Shown in pieces: positions 16,766 through 25,718 of a stretch of 64,000 nt of DNA. This DNA is from JAOUGY01 sp963785075. GTDB lineage: Bacteria; Actinomycetota; Acidimicrobiia; Spongiisociales; ZC4RG35. The stretch is taken from positions 124,001-188,000 of the forward strand of contig CAWATW010000009.1 of assembly GCA_963785075.1 (NCBI GenBank). Direction: 5' to 3'. Made by a program: the position numbers and the translations under genes. The notes below the pieces were generated by a model, which was not told the DNA's origin, did no database searches, and was given only the letters and a program-made list of their open reading frames with translations. The first letter of the stretch is position 1; each line of letters begins with the position of its first letter.

Positions 16766-16858
16766 ACACGGGAGCTCGGTGTGACCGGGCTGAGAGGGAG
16801 TCTGCAAGGCTCCGACCGTCGAACCTGATCCGGGTAATGCCGGCGCAGGGAAGACTCC
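16766..16858 (+). ncRNA. TPP riboswitch (THI element)
   Basis: The conserved core is present in order: GGGCTGAGAGGGAG (16787-16800), ACCTGATCCGGGTAATGCC (16823-16841) and GGCGCAGGGAAGACTCC. GGAG at 16771 pairs with CTCC at 16855 to close helix P1. This class binds thiamine pyrophosphate and turns off the downstream genes when the cofactor is abundant. It is 45 bases upstream of the thiB start, a position suited to control of translation or premature termination. Confidence 0.95.
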
Positions 16859-16903
16859 AGCCGATCCCCCCGCCGCTCCCGACGAGAACAGAAGGAGCGG
16901 ATC

Positions 16904-18034
16904 ATGAACACGAGGATCGTCGCCCTGCTGCTCGCCGTCGGGATGACACTGGCCGCCTGTGGCGAAGAGGCGGCCACCACTTCCGAGGGCTCTGGGACCG
17001 AGCAATCCGTCACCACGGCCGAGCCCACCGGCGATGCACCGGTTGTCGACTCCGGCGTCACCACGCCGACGGGCGCCGACACGTTGCGGATCATCTCGCA
17101 CGACTCGTTCGCAAGCGGCGTCACCGACGATACGTTCGCGGCGTTCACGGATGAGACGGGACTCGGGGTGGACGTCTACCCGGCCGGTGATGCCGGAGCG
17201 ATGGTGAACCAGGCGATCCTCACGAAGGGCGACCCCATCGCCGACGTCATGTTCGGCGTCGACGACACGTTCCTGACGCGTGCTCTCTCGGAAGGCCTGT
17301 TCGCTTCCCACGAGTCGGTGGCTCTCGCCGACGTCGCCGACGAGCTCGAGCTCGACCCGGAGCACCGGGTCACGCCGATCGACTTCGGCGACGTGTGCCT
17401 CAACTATGACAAGGAGGCGCTGGGCGACCTCGCTCCCCCATCCTCTCTCGACGACCTGATCGACCCCGCGTATTCCGGGCTGACGGTGGTCGAAAGCCCG
17501 GCAACGTCGTCTCCCGGCCTGGCATTCCTGCTCGCCACGGTCGCCGAATACGGCGAGGACGGCTGGCAGGACTACTGGCGGTCCCTGGTCGCCAATGATG
17601 TCGCCGTGGTCTCGGACTGGGACGCTGCGTACTACGGGTCGTTCACCCGGTACGGGGGTGCCCGGCCCATCGTGGTGTCCTACGCTTCGTCGCCTCCTGC
17701 CGAGGTGATCTTCTCCGACGAGGCTCTCGAAGACGCCCCGACCGGCGTGGTCGAGGCAGGCTGCTACCGCCAGGTGGAGTTCGCCGGAGTTCTGGCGGGG
17801 ACCGGGAACGAGGAAGCGGCTGCGGCGTTGATCGACTTCATGCTGTCGCCCGAGTTCCAGTCCCAGATCGCTCTCACCTGGTTCGTCTTCCCGGCCAATC
17901 AAACGGTCGATCTGCCTCCCGAGTTCCTGGAGTACACGACCGTGCCGGAAACCCCCGCCGGCCTGGACCCTGCCAGCATCGACGCCAACCGCGAGCGCTG
18001 GATCGAAGCGTGGACCGAGATCGTGACCCCATGA
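16904..18034 (+). CDS. thiB: Thiamine ABC transporter substrate-binding lipoprotein
   Basis: 376 residues. A lipoprotein signal peptide (RIVALLLAVGMTLAACGEE, lipobox LAAC) is followed by an acidic Thr-rich linker and an extracellular solute-binding fold: DTLRIISHDSFA, LDVYPAGDAGAMVNQAIL, ADVMFGVDDTFLTRAL, TPIDFGDVCLNYD. These match ThiB, which captures thiamine. GAAGGAGCG precedes the ATG. The TPP riboswitch upstream and the permease and ATPase genes downstream confirm the assignment. Confidence 0.92.
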   Translation: MNTRIVALLLAVGMTLAACGEEAATTSEGSGTEQSVTTAEPTGDAPVVDSGVTTPTGADTLRIISHDSFASGVTDDTFAAFTDETGLGVDVYPAGDAGAMVNQAILTKGDPIADVMFGVDDTFLTRALSEGLFASHESVALADVADELELDPEHRVTPIDFGDVCLNYDKEALGDLAPPSSLDDLIDPAYSGLTVVESPATSSPGLAFLLATVAEYGEDGWQDYWRSLVANDVAVVSDWDAAYYGSFTRYGGARPIVVSYASSPPAEVIFSDEALEDAPTGVVEAGCYRQVEFAGVLAGTGNEEAAAALIDFMLSPEFQSQIALTWFVFPANQTVDLPPEFLEYTTVPETPAGLDPASIDANRERWIEAWTEIVTP

Positions 18035-18077
18035 CCTCACACCACTCGAAATTGCGTAAGAAACGTGCGCTGAGCGC

Positions 18078-19646
18078 ATGAAACTTGCCCAATTTCGGGT
18101 CTGGGGGTGGCGACTGGGGCTGGCCACGGTGCCTCTGTTGTTCGTCGGAGCGCTCTTCGTGTATCCGGTGGCGCGCCTCCTGGGCATCGCGCTCGACGGC
18201 GGCGGCGGGTTCGGCGACATCCTCGGTGACCCGCGCATCCGCTCGTCGCTCTGGTTCACGCTGTGGCAGGCGGTGGCGTCGACGGTCCTCTGCGTACTGG
18301 CCGCGTTCCCACTCACGTGGGTGGTGGCGCGCCACCACTTCCCCGGACGGGACCTCATACGGGCGGCGGTCACCGTGCCGTTCGTGCTGCCGACCGTGGT
18401 GGTGGGCATGGCCTTCACGGCTGCCGGTCTCACTGGATCGGTGTGGGGCATCCTTGGCGCCCACGTCTTCTACAACCTGGCCGTCGTAGTCCGAACGGTC
18501 GGTGGCGTGTGGTCCCGGCTCGATCCACGCCTCTCGGAGGCCGCAAAGACGTTGGGAGCCTCACCGTGGAATGCCTTTCGCACTCTCACCCTGCCGCTCC
18601 TCGCCCCTGCGATTGCGTCGGCCGCGTCGATCGTGTTCCTCTTCTGCTTCACGTCGTTCGGCGTGGTGCTCATCCTCGGCGGCATCCGCTTCCGGACTCT
18701 GGAAGTCGAGATCTACCAGCAGGCCGTCACCTTTCTCGACCTGCCGGCCGCCGGCGCCTTGGCGGTGGTCCAACTGGTGGGTGTGGCGGCGATCATGGCC
18801 ATCTACTCCCGGTATCAGGAGTCCCGAGCAGTTCGATTCCACATGGTGGCCGAGTCGGAAGCTCTCCAGCCGCTGCTCCCGGGACGACGACGGCGGCTGG
18901 TGATCGCCATCATCGCCACCACCCTCGGAGCCCAGCTGGCACCGCTGGCAATTCTGGTTTCGCGTTCATTCCAACGATCCGGAGCCGGTTGGCGGTTCCT
19001 CTTCGACTCGGGACCACTGGCCATCGATCCGCTCGAGGCCGGGGCAACCTCCTTGCGGGTGGCACTCATCGCCTCGACGCTGGCGCTCGTGGTGGGCGGG
19101 ATCGCCGCCCTCGTGGTCTCCTCGTCTGCCGGGAGTCTCAGCCGCTGGTTCGACGTTGTGCTCATGCTTCCCCTGGGAACGTCGGCAGTCACGATCGGGC
19201 TCGGGTTCCTCGTGGCTCTCGGACCGCTGCGTTCCTCACCCTGGCTGATTCCGCTTGCCCACGCCCTGGTGGCGGCCCCGTTCGTCGTTCGGTCGGTGGT
19301 CCCCACGCTTCGCTCCATTCGACCGGAGCTGCGGGAAGCGGCCGCGGTACTGGGTGCCGCTCCACGCCGGGTGTGGTGGGAGATCGACTTCCCCATCGTC
19401 GCCCGGGCGCTCGCAGTCGGCGGAGGATTCGCGATGGCCATCTCCCTGGGTGAGTTCGGCGCGACGAGCTTCATCGTTCGCCCCGACACGCTCACGCTGC
19501 CCACGATGATCTTTCGACTGCTCGGGCGACCGGGCGCCGTCACCTACGCGGGTGCCATGGCGGCTTCGGTCGTGCTCATGGTGGTGACGGGAGGACTGGT
19601 ACTGGCAGTCGACCGTCTTCGCTCCGCAGACGTGGGGACCTTCTGA
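18078..19646 (+). CDS. thiP: Thiamine ABC transporter permease
   Basis: 522 residues, two permease halves in one chain as in ThiP. Each half carries an EAA-type loop: EAAKTLGASPWNAFRTLTLP in the first and EAAAVLGAAPRRVWWEIDFP in the second. About 12 membrane segments are visible. It forms the channel for thiamine together with ThiB and ThiQ. The start is ATG 18078, 43 bases after thiB; the ribosome-binding site is weak. One base separates its stop from the thiQ start. Confidence 0.92.
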   Translation: MKLAQFRVWGWRLGLATVPLLFVGALFVYPVARLLGIALDGGGGFGDILGDPRIRSSLWFTLWQAVASTVLCVLAAFPLTWVVARHHFPGRDLIRAAVTVPFVLPTVVVGMAFTAAGLTGSVWGILGAHVFYNLAVVVRTVGGVWSRLDPRLSEAAKTLGASPWNAFRTLTLPLLAPAIASAASIVFLFCFTSFGVVLILGGIRFRTLEVEIYQQAVTFLDLPAAGALAVVQLVGVAAIMAIYSRYQESRAVRFHMVAESEALQPLLPGRRRRLVIAIIATTLGAQLAPLAILVSRSFQRSGAGWRFLFDSGPLAIDPLEAGATSLRVALIASTLALVVGGIAALVVSSSAGSLSRWFDVVLMLPLGTSAVTIGLGFLVALGPLRSSPWLIPLAHALVAAPFVVRSVVPTLRSIRPELREAAAVLGAAPRRVWWEIDFPIVARALAVGGGFAMAISLGEFGATSFIVRPDTLTLPTMIFRLLGRPGAVTYAGAMAASVVLMVVTGGLVLAVDRLRSADVGTF

Positions 19647-19647
19647 C

Positions 19648-20364
19648 GTGAGCTCCCCACCTGCCCTCTCGGTGCGCGGCATCGTCAAACGCTTCGGGAC
19701 GACCCTCGCCCTGAACTCCGTGGATCTCGACGCCGAAGACGGAGAGACCGTTGCGGTCCTCGGCCCGTCCGGATGCGGGAAGTCGACACTCTTGCGGGTG
19801 ATCGCCGGTCTGGAGCAGGCGGACGCCGGCCGAGTGCTCTGGCGGGGAACTGACATCACCGACCAGCCCGCGCATGAACGCAGCTTCGGATTCATGTTCC
19901 AGGGGTACGCACTGTTTCCGCATCGCACCGTGGCACAGAACGTGGCTTTCGGCCTCCGGATGCGCGGCGTCGATCCCACCGAACAACGCAGACGGGTTCG
20001 ACAGGCCCTCGAGTGGGTCGGGCTCGGAGACTTCGGTGACCGTCGGATCGAAGGCCTCTCGGGGGGCGAGCAGCAGCGTGTCGCGCTCGCACGGACGCTG
20101 GCACCGGATCCTGGCCTGGTGATGCTCGATGAGCCGCTCGGAGCACTCGATCGGAGGTTGAGGGAACGGCTGGTGAGCGAGATCGATCAGCTGCTCCGCG
20201 ACCGCGGCTCAACCGCGCTGTACGTCACCCACGATCACGACGAGGCCGCAGCGGCTTCGGACCGGGTCGCCGTCATGCGAGCAGGCGTCATCGTTCAAAT
20301 GGGCACGTACGAAGAGATCCGCAGAGCACCCGCCGACCCGTGGGTCAGAGAATTCCTGGCGTGA
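19648..20364 (+). CDS. thiQ: Thiamine ABC transporter ATP-binding protein
   Basis: 238 residues. Walker A is GPSGCGKSTLL, the Q-loop lies at FMFQGYALFPHRTV, the signature is LSGGEQQR, and Walker B is VMLDEPLGALD followed by the switch His in YVTHDHDEA. It hydrolyses ATP to drive thiamine import. The GTG start follows thiP by one base. The gene converges on the protease locus, with 12 bases between the stops. Confidence 0.92.
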   Translation: MSSPPALSVRGIVKRFGTTLALNSVDLDAEDGETVAVLGPSGCGKSTLLRVIAGLEQADAGRVLWRGTDITDQPAHERSFGFMFQGYALFPHRTVAQNVAFGLRMRGVDPTEQRRRVRQALEWVGLGDFGDRRIEGLSGGEQQRVALARTLAPDPGLVMLDEPLGALDRRLRERLVSEIDQLLRDRGSTALYVTHDHDEAAAASDRVAVMRAGVIVQMGTYEEIRRAPADPWVREFLA

Positions 20365-20376
20365 GCGGCGGAGACG

Positions 20377-21978
20377 TCAGCCCACCACGTTGAAGGTCGC
20401 GAACAGCCTGTCCAACGCGTCGAGGTCGGCATCCACCACCAACTGCACGAGCATCACCGCCGTGTACGACCCGTCCTCGGGGACCGCGGCCAACACCACG
20501 ATTGCACTCTCGGTTCCTCCGCACGAGTCCCACACCTGATACTGCCCGACGAACACCGGGTCCGAGTAGTCGACGACGCCCAGATCTGTGCAGGCGTCTG
20601 CGAAGCCGTCTCCGTATTCACTCAGAGTCCCGGCGATGTCATTGGTCGGTTCGAGCTTCACGAACACCATGCCCGACGTCGTGAAGTTGTTGATGAACCC
20701 GTCGATGCTGGTGGCGGCCGCGATGTAGGGGATCGTGGAACCGTCATCTTCGACGATCGGGGACGGGTCGAGGTCGGACCACTCGACAGGGACTTCGACC
20801 ACGATGGCTCCGGTGTCGTCGGTGATGCTCTGATACGCCGAGTAGGTGGCCGGACCGCCGCTGTCGTCGACGGTCACCTCGTCTTCGATCTCGTCGGCGA
20901 ACGAGAACGCCAGCTCGATGGGCTGGCTTCCATTGATCTCGCCCCGCAGGACCTCCGACGTGTCGTAGCGAAGTACCTCCACAGCGATCGGACTGGTGTC
21001 GCCGGCGGTTCTGATGACGTCGCAGTGGTCCTTGAAAGTCCCGTCGGTGCCGATCGGCAGACCGTTCATGGACGTGATGATGTCCCCGGGCAGAATGTCC
21101 GCACCTGCCGCCGGTGACCCGGCCGTCACCCCCGCCACCCACACACCTGAGATGTCGACTGCATCGTCGTACACCGCCCAACCGTTGATGCCGAGCGACT
21201 CGAAGTCGCCTTCCTGCAGCTTGTCGACCACGGGCTGAGCGAGATCGGAGGCGATCCCATAGAACTGCGCGGTGGTCGTTGCGACTGCCCCTCCGGCGTA
21301 GTTGACGGCGACAACCTCACCCTCGGGGGACACCAGAGGGCCACCAGAGTTGCCGGGCTGGATGTTGGCACGTGTTCGATGGTGTGATCGATCGACGAAG
21401 TACCGGTCAGGTCACCCCCCGCTTCTGCCTTCGAGACGATGCCCCTTGTCAGCGTGAACTCGGGATCACCCAGCGGGAACCCGGCTGCGTAAACCTCGAG
21501 GCCGGGAGATATGTCACCGTCGTACCACTCGAGGTACGGGAGTGGCTCCGACTCGCTGATGTCGATCAGCGCCAGATCGTTGCATTCGGAAACACCGACG
21601 ATCTGGGCGTTGTAGCTCTCCGAGGTGTCGCCGCCGACGAAGACCTCGAGTGTTGCGGCTCCCGCAACCACGTCGTTGTTTGTCACGGCAAGCCCGTCGG
21701 GACTGATGATGAAACCGCTGCCGGCACCCGACCCGTCGGAGAACCCGGCCTCAGGGTCGCGGAAGGTTCCCTGTGCGATCACCTGGATGACCGCCGGTTG
21801 GACGTCACTGAAACTGGAGATCCCGCCGCCGACGGTCGTCTCGGTGACCGCAGTGGTCGTGGTCTCCGCGGGCTCACTGGATTTCTGACGTCGTCGCCGG
21901 TTCGGCGGCTCCGCCACACGCTCCGATCACCATGGCCATGGACGCCAGAAAGCCAACGGCCCGAGTCCGCTTCCCCAT
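20377..21978 (-). pseudogene. HtrA/PepD-like S1C serine protease with PDZ domain, two frameshifts and no catalytic His
   Basis: The ATG at 21978 opens a lipoprotein signal peptide (lipobox VIGAC) that runs 34 codons into a TGA at 21874-21876. The protease domain continues in a different frame (about 21400-21917), and the second part, from the GNSGGPL catalytic Ser to the PDZ domain and C-terminus, lies back in the original frame (20377-about 21369). One extra base near 21877-21917 and one missing base near 21366-21372 explain this. Independently, the segment usually reading TNNHVVAGA reads TNNDVVAGA, so the catalytic His is Asp; the Asp (NDLALIDI) and Ser are kept. Either a dead gene, a pseudoprotease with sequencing errors, or both. 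PDZ covers about 20950-21200. Confidence 0.8.
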
Positions 21979-22078
21979 TTGGTCACACACCCTCTCGCCC
22001 GGAAATCGACGCTTGCATCCATCCAGGACGACGCCGGCGTGAATGCTCGATCGGCAGGAGCGACAACAGTTTCTGAGA

Positions 22079-22126
22079 TACCGATGAGAACCGATGGCAG
22101 GTTCTCACCGGGCTCTCAGACCGATG
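22079..22126. promoter_or_regulatory. Candidate MprA-type operator region
   Basis: TTCTCACC-GGG-CTCTCAGA at 22102-22120 has the two 8-base direct subunits separated by three bases reported for MprA boxes. It is flanked by an inverted repeat, GAGAACC-N7-GGTTCTC (22086-22106), and CCGATG occurs three times (22081, 22091, 22121). It lies between the broken protease and the response-regulator gene and would serve both. Confidence 0.5.
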
Positions 22127-22142
22127 CAATATCCTCGTCGCC

Positions 22143-22829
22143 ATGGCACACGGGAAACTGCTGGTGGTCGAGGACGATCGGGGAGTGCGGGAGTCGCTGG
22201 CGCGAGCTCTCCAGTACGAGGGATACGACGTGGCGGTTGCAGAAGATGGGTTCAAGGCGGTGGAGACGGTTCGTTCGGAAACGCCCGACGGGCTCATCCT
22301 CGACGTGATGATGCCCGGCCTCGACGGCCTCGACGTGGCCCGCAAGATCCGAGCCGACGGCAACACCGTTCCCATCCTCATGCTCACGGCTCGCCACGAG
22401 ATATCCGATCGCGTGGCCGGACTCGATGCGGGCGCCGACGACTACCTCGTCAAGCCGTTCGCCCTCGACGAGCTCCTGGCTCGACTGCGCGCCCTGCTGC
22501 GCCGCAGCGGTGTCACCGATACCAGCGAGGCGCTCACGGTGGGCGATCTCATCCTCGACCCGGCCGCACGCACGGTTCACCGAGATGGTCGACGCATCGA
22601 CCTCACAAAAACCGAGTTCGATCTGCTCGAACTCCTCGTGTTCAACGCCGGCATCGTGCTCACCCGTGAGGTCATCTTCGAACGCATATGGGGCTACGAC
22701 TTCGAGACCAGCTCGAACTCACTGGACGTGTACATCGGCTACCTCCGCCGCAAGCTCGAGGCGGATGGCGAGCCCCGACTCGTCCACACGGTGCGCGGCG
22801 TCGGCTACGTCGCCAGAGTCGAGCATTGA
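22143..22829 (+). CDS. MprA-like response regulator
   Basis: 228 residues, OmpR family. Receiver domain about 1-120 with E10-D11-D12, phosphoacceptor D54 (LILDVMMP), T82 and K104; winged helix about 130-228 ending TVRGVGYVARVEH. The FALDELLARLRALLRR and DLTKTEFDLLELL segments are those of the MprA group. In mycobacteria MprA controls envelope stress genes including an HtrA-type protease; here a protease of that type lies divergently upstream, supporting the assignment. CAATAT at 22127 may be the -10 element, giving a leader of only a few bases. Its stop overlaps the kinase start. Confidence 0.88.
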   Translation: MAHGKLLVVEDDRGVRESLARALQYEGYDVAVAEDGFKAVETVRSETPDGLILDVMMPGLDGLDVARKIRADGNTVPILMLTARHEISDRVAGLDAGADDYLVKPFALDELLARLRALLRRSGVTDTSEALTVGDLILDPAARTVHRDGRRIDLTKTEFDLLELLVFNAGIVLTREVIFERIWGYDFETSSNSLDVYIGYLRRKLEADGEPRLVHTVRGVGYVARVEH

Positions 22830-24160
22830 TGAGCCTGCGCACGCGCTGGGCAATGACCCTGGCCGGTCTCGTGGCCGCCGCCGTCGGCATCGGACTCGCC
22901 GCTTCCCTGGTCTTCATCGAGGGTCAGTTGCGCCGGCAGGTCGATACCGATCTCACCGAACGCGTGGCGGTGTTGCCGGTGGACCTCCGTTCCTTCCTCG
23001 GACAGAACTTCGGCGCCCTCGCAGGTCGTAGACGCCCGATCGAACTCGACGCCGTCATTCAACTGGTGAGATCCGACGGAACCGTGCTCGGCCTGGAAGC
23101 GGCGCCGGTGCTGCCGGTCGAAGAACGGGACAGGGCACTCGCCGACGGTCGGGGCGAGCCGTTCATACGAACGGTCGAGGTGGGCGATGTCCCATATCGG
23201 ATGATCACCGCCTCCTTCGACAGCCCGCGACTGCAGGGAGCAGTGCAGATCGCAGTCGACATCTCCGGGACCGAACGGGCTTTGTCCGCCCTGAGGAGAC
23301 GGCTCATGGTCATGTGGCTCGCGGCGAGCGCGGTCGCCGGATTGGTGGGGTGGCTCGCAGCCCGCAGGGCGGTCGGTCCGATCGAGCGCCTCACCGAGGC
23401 GGCGGAACACGTGGCCGCCACCGAGAGCCTCGACGTGGAGCTCGACACGCAGGCGCCGGCCGAGATCGGCCGTCTTGCAACCGCCTTCTCATCGATGCTC
23501 ACAGCGCTCAGTCGGTCGCGCGAACAACAGGCACGGCTCGCCTCCGACGCAGGCCACGAGTTCCGGACACCCCTGACTGCACTCCGAACCAACCTCGAGA
23601 CGCTGGACAGGCGCGCAGACGATCTCAGCCCCGGGCAACGCAAGGAGCTCCTCGACGCAGCCATCTCCGAGGTCGGCGAACTGTCGGTTCTGTCGGCCGA
23701 GCTCGTAGACCTCGCGTCCGACGCCGGCCGGAGCCAAGAATCGACGCGGTCGGTCGATCTCTTCGAGTTGGTGTCCGGCGTGGCCGACCTCTTCAAACGG
23801 CGCGTGAGCCAGCCGCTCGAAGTGTCCGGATCGGGCGAGATCGTCGAGGCGAGACCGCTCCAACTCGAGCGCGCCGTGTCGAATATGATCGACAACGCCC
23901 GGAAATGGAGCCCGGCCGACGCTCCGATCGAGATCACGGTTGATGGCCGCTCGGTCCAGGTCCGTGATCACGGGCCGGGAATCAGCGAAGAGGATCTCCC
24001 GCACGTCTTCGATCGGTTCTATCGGTCGGTCGACTCCCGCACCACTCCCGGTTCGGGATTGGGATTGGCGATCGTCGAGACGATCGTCGAAGGCCACAGC
24101 GGCACCGTCACGGTGTCGAACCATCCCGAGGGTGGTGCGGTCGTCGGGTTCAGGGTGTGA
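22829..24160 (+). CDS. MprB-like sensor histidine kinase
   Basis: 443 residues from the ATG in a TGATG overlap with the regulator. N-terminal helix (about 8-30), extracytoplasmic domain of about 125 residues, second helix (about 160-182), HAMP (about 182-235), HisKA with His243 in GHEFRTPLT, and HATPase with MIDNARKWS and GSGLGLAIVE. It should phosphorylate the preceding regulator. The mycobacterial homologue senses envelope damage. Together with the upstream protease remnant this is a classical extracytoplasmic stress circuit. Confidence 0.9.
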   Translation: MSLRTRWAMTLAGLVAAAVGIGLAASLVFIEGQLRRQVDTDLTERVAVLPVDLRSFLGQNFGALAGRRRPIELDAVIQLVRSDGTVLGLEAAPVLPVEERDRALADGRGEPFIRTVEVGDVPYRMITASFDSPRLQGAVQIAVDISGTERALSALRRRLMVMWLAASAVAGLVGWLAARRAVGPIERLTEAAEHVAATESLDVELDTQAPAEIGRLATAFSSMLTALSRSREQQARLASDAGHEFRTPLTALRTNLETLDRRADDLSPGQRKELLDAAISEVGELSVLSAELVDLASDAGRSQESTRSVDLFELVSGVADLFKRRVSQPLEVSGSGEIVEARPLQLERAVSNMIDNARKWSPADAPIEITVDGRSVQVRDHGPGISEEDLPHVFDRFYRSVDSRTTPGSGLGLAIVETIVEGHSGTVTVSNHPEGGAVVGFRV

Positions 24161-24167
24161 CTGGCTT

Positions 24168-24265
24168 CACCAGTCACCAGTCACCAGTCACCAGTCACCA
24201 GTCACCAGTCACCAGTCACCAGTCACCAGTCACCAGTCACCAGTCACCAGTCACCAGTCACCAGT
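24168..24265. repeat. Heptanucleotide array, 14 exact copies of CACCAGT
   Basis: Fourteen uninterrupted, identical 7-base units, starting eight bases after the kinase stop. The unit resembles the heptamers of cyanobacterial STRR elements. No spacer or palindrome is present, so this is not a CRISPR array. Confidence 0.98.
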
Positions 24266-24394
24266 GAATGCTTCCCCGGGCTGGGGGCTGCGGGGATCCT
24301 CCAGGCCGGGGACTGGAGACCGGACGCTGGGGACCGACTTCGGCCCCTCGCCCCTCGCTCCTCGCCCTTCGCTGGCGGAGGCGAAGCCTCGCCG
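24266..24394. repeat. Second heptamer array (GCCCCTC) and spacer
   Basis: GCCCCTC, GCCCCTC, GCTCCTC and GCCCTTC follow directly at 24343-24370. Before them lie imperfect GGAGACCGGACGCTGGGGACC-type heptamers (24309-24335). No coding sequence is supported. Confidence 0.75.
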
Positions 24395-24658
24395 CTAGTG
24401 CCTCGGATGGGCCTTCACGGCTTCGACCGCTTCCGCCACCCGGGCGGTGATCGTGGAGTGATAGCCGTCTTGCTCGAGTCGGGCCGCGGTCATCGCGCGT
24501 CCCTCCTCGGTGGAGACGTATGCGGGTGCCAGCTGCGAGAGGGCGAAGGCCATGACGTCGGTGAGGCATTTCTCGCAACCACAGAATTCGGCGTCGGCCG
24601 CCGTCAGCCGATCAGAAATCTCGAACACGTGGTCTTCGACGAGGTTGTGGGGACGCAC
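24395..24658 (-). CDS. ComFB-like (late competence development family) protein
   Basis: 87 residues from GTG 24658, preceded by AGGAG at six-base spacing. The pattern NLVEDHVFEISDRL, CGCEKCLTDVMAFALSQLAP and YVSTEEG matches the ComFB family, in which clustered cysteines (CxCxxC) bind zinc. Family members in cyanobacteria bind c-di-GMP or c-di-AMP; in Bacillus the gene is part of a competence operon. No competence gene is nearby here, so a nucleotide-signalling role is more likely than DNA uptake, by inference. Confidence 0.82.
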   Translation of the reverse strand: MRPHNLVEDHVFEISDRLTAADAEFCGCEKCLTDVMAFALSQLAPAYVSTEEGRAMTAARLEQDGYHSTITARVAEAVEAVKAHPRH

Positions 24659-24697
24659 CGTTTCTCCTAAAAGTCTCTCCCAATCTGTCGGCAGGAA

Positions 24698-24725
24698 TTG
24701 GGCGGGCTTGAGGAATCGGTAGCAT
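24698..24725 (+). promoter_or_regulatory. Promoter of the amino-acid ABC operon
   Basis: TTGGGC at 24698-24703, a 16-base spacer, and TAGCAT at 24720-24725, followed by a 25-base leader with an AAGGA ribosome-binding site. The -10 TAGCAT is the same hexamer as upstream of the first gene in the window. Confidence 0.6.
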
Positions 24726-24751
24726 CGCGACCTCCACAAGGAAGGACCAAC

Positions 24752-25699
24752 GTGATCCGCTACCGCAGACTGGCAGCGCTGACGGTGGTGTTGGGGCTCG
24801 CTCTCGTCGCCTGTGGCGGGGGTGACAGTGCCGACACCACTGTTGCAGAGGCCACTCCCACCACCGACGCCGCGCCCGAAACCACAGTTGCGCAAGAGAC
24901 AACCACCACCGAGGCCGCGCCGGAGACAACCGCCGCCGCAGATCCCTGCTCGCCGGACTCGCTCGAAACGGTCCAAGCCGGGGTGCTGACCGTGGCGACC
25001 GGTGAACCGGCATTCCCACCGTGGGTCGTCGACGACGATCCGACCAATGGTCAGGGCTTCGAATCGGCGGTGACCTACGCCGTCGCCGAGTACCTGGGGT
25101 ATGACACCGCGTCGGTGGAATGGATCCGGACCGGCTTCGACGAGGCCATCGCTCCCGGGCCGAAGGACTTCGACTTCAACATCCAGCAGTACTCGATAAC
25201 CGACGAGCGTGACGAAGTCGTCGACTTCAGCGTGCCGTACTACACCACCAATCAGGCGCTCGTCGCGTACGAGGATTCGCCGGTGGTGGGAGCCGCCACC
25301 GTGGCAGACCTCGCCGGCACCGCGCTGGGCGCGCAGGTGGGAACCACCAGCTTCGACTACATCGAACAGGTGATCCAGCCGGAGGAACCTGCTGCCGCCT
25401 ACGACACCAACGCCGACGCCAAGCTGGCGCTCGACGCCAACCAGATCGACGGTCTGGTCTTCGACCTGCCTACCGCGTTCTACATAACGGCGGTGGAGAT
25501 CCCGGAGGCATCGATCGTCGGCGTGTTCGAGGTCTCACCCGAACAGGCCGACAACTTCGGACTGCTCTTGACGGACGGCAGCCCGCTCAAGGCGTGCCTC
25601 GACGAGGCGCTCGAGGCGCTTCGCGCAGACGGCACGCTGGACGCCCTCGCCGAAGAGTGGATCGTGACCGGGAGCGATCTGGCCACGATCTCGTCCTGA
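24752..25699 (+). CDS. Polar amino-acid ABC transporter substrate-binding lipoprotein
   Basis: 315 residues from GTG 24752. Signal peptide with lipobox LVAC, then an acidic Thr/Glu/Ala linker and a type II solute-binding fold (VLTVATGEPAFPPW, GFESAVTYAVAEYLG, FDFNIQQYSITDERDEVVDF). The last segment is typical of amino-acid binding proteins. The ligand is probably a polar or acidic amino acid but cannot be fixed by sequence. It starts an operon with the permease (19 bases) and ATPase. Confidence 0.88.
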   Translation: MIRYRRLAALTVVLGLALVACGGGDSADTTVAEATPTTDAAPETTVAQETTTTEAAPETTAAADPCSPDSLETVQAGVLTVATGEPAFPPWVVDDDPTNGQGFESAVTYAVAEYLGYDTASVEWIRTGFDEAIAPGPKDFDFNIQQYSITDERDEVVDFSVPYYTTNQALVAYEDSPVVGAATVADLAGTALGAQVGTTSFDYIEQVIQPEEPAAAYDTNADAKLALDANQIDGLVFDLPTAFYITAVEIPEASIVGVFEVSPEQADNFGLLLTDGSPLKACLDEALEALRADGTLDALAEEWIVTGSDLATISS

Positions 25700-25718
25700 T
25701 ATCCGAAGGGAGCGCGAG

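Noticed and set aside
16325..18451. A 708-residue open frame on the minus strand
   Set aside because: It crosses the TPP riboswitch and thiB in antisense, which are secure.
24168..24265. Possible CRISPR array
   Set aside because: The 7-base units are directly adjacent with no spacers, and no cas genes are in the window.
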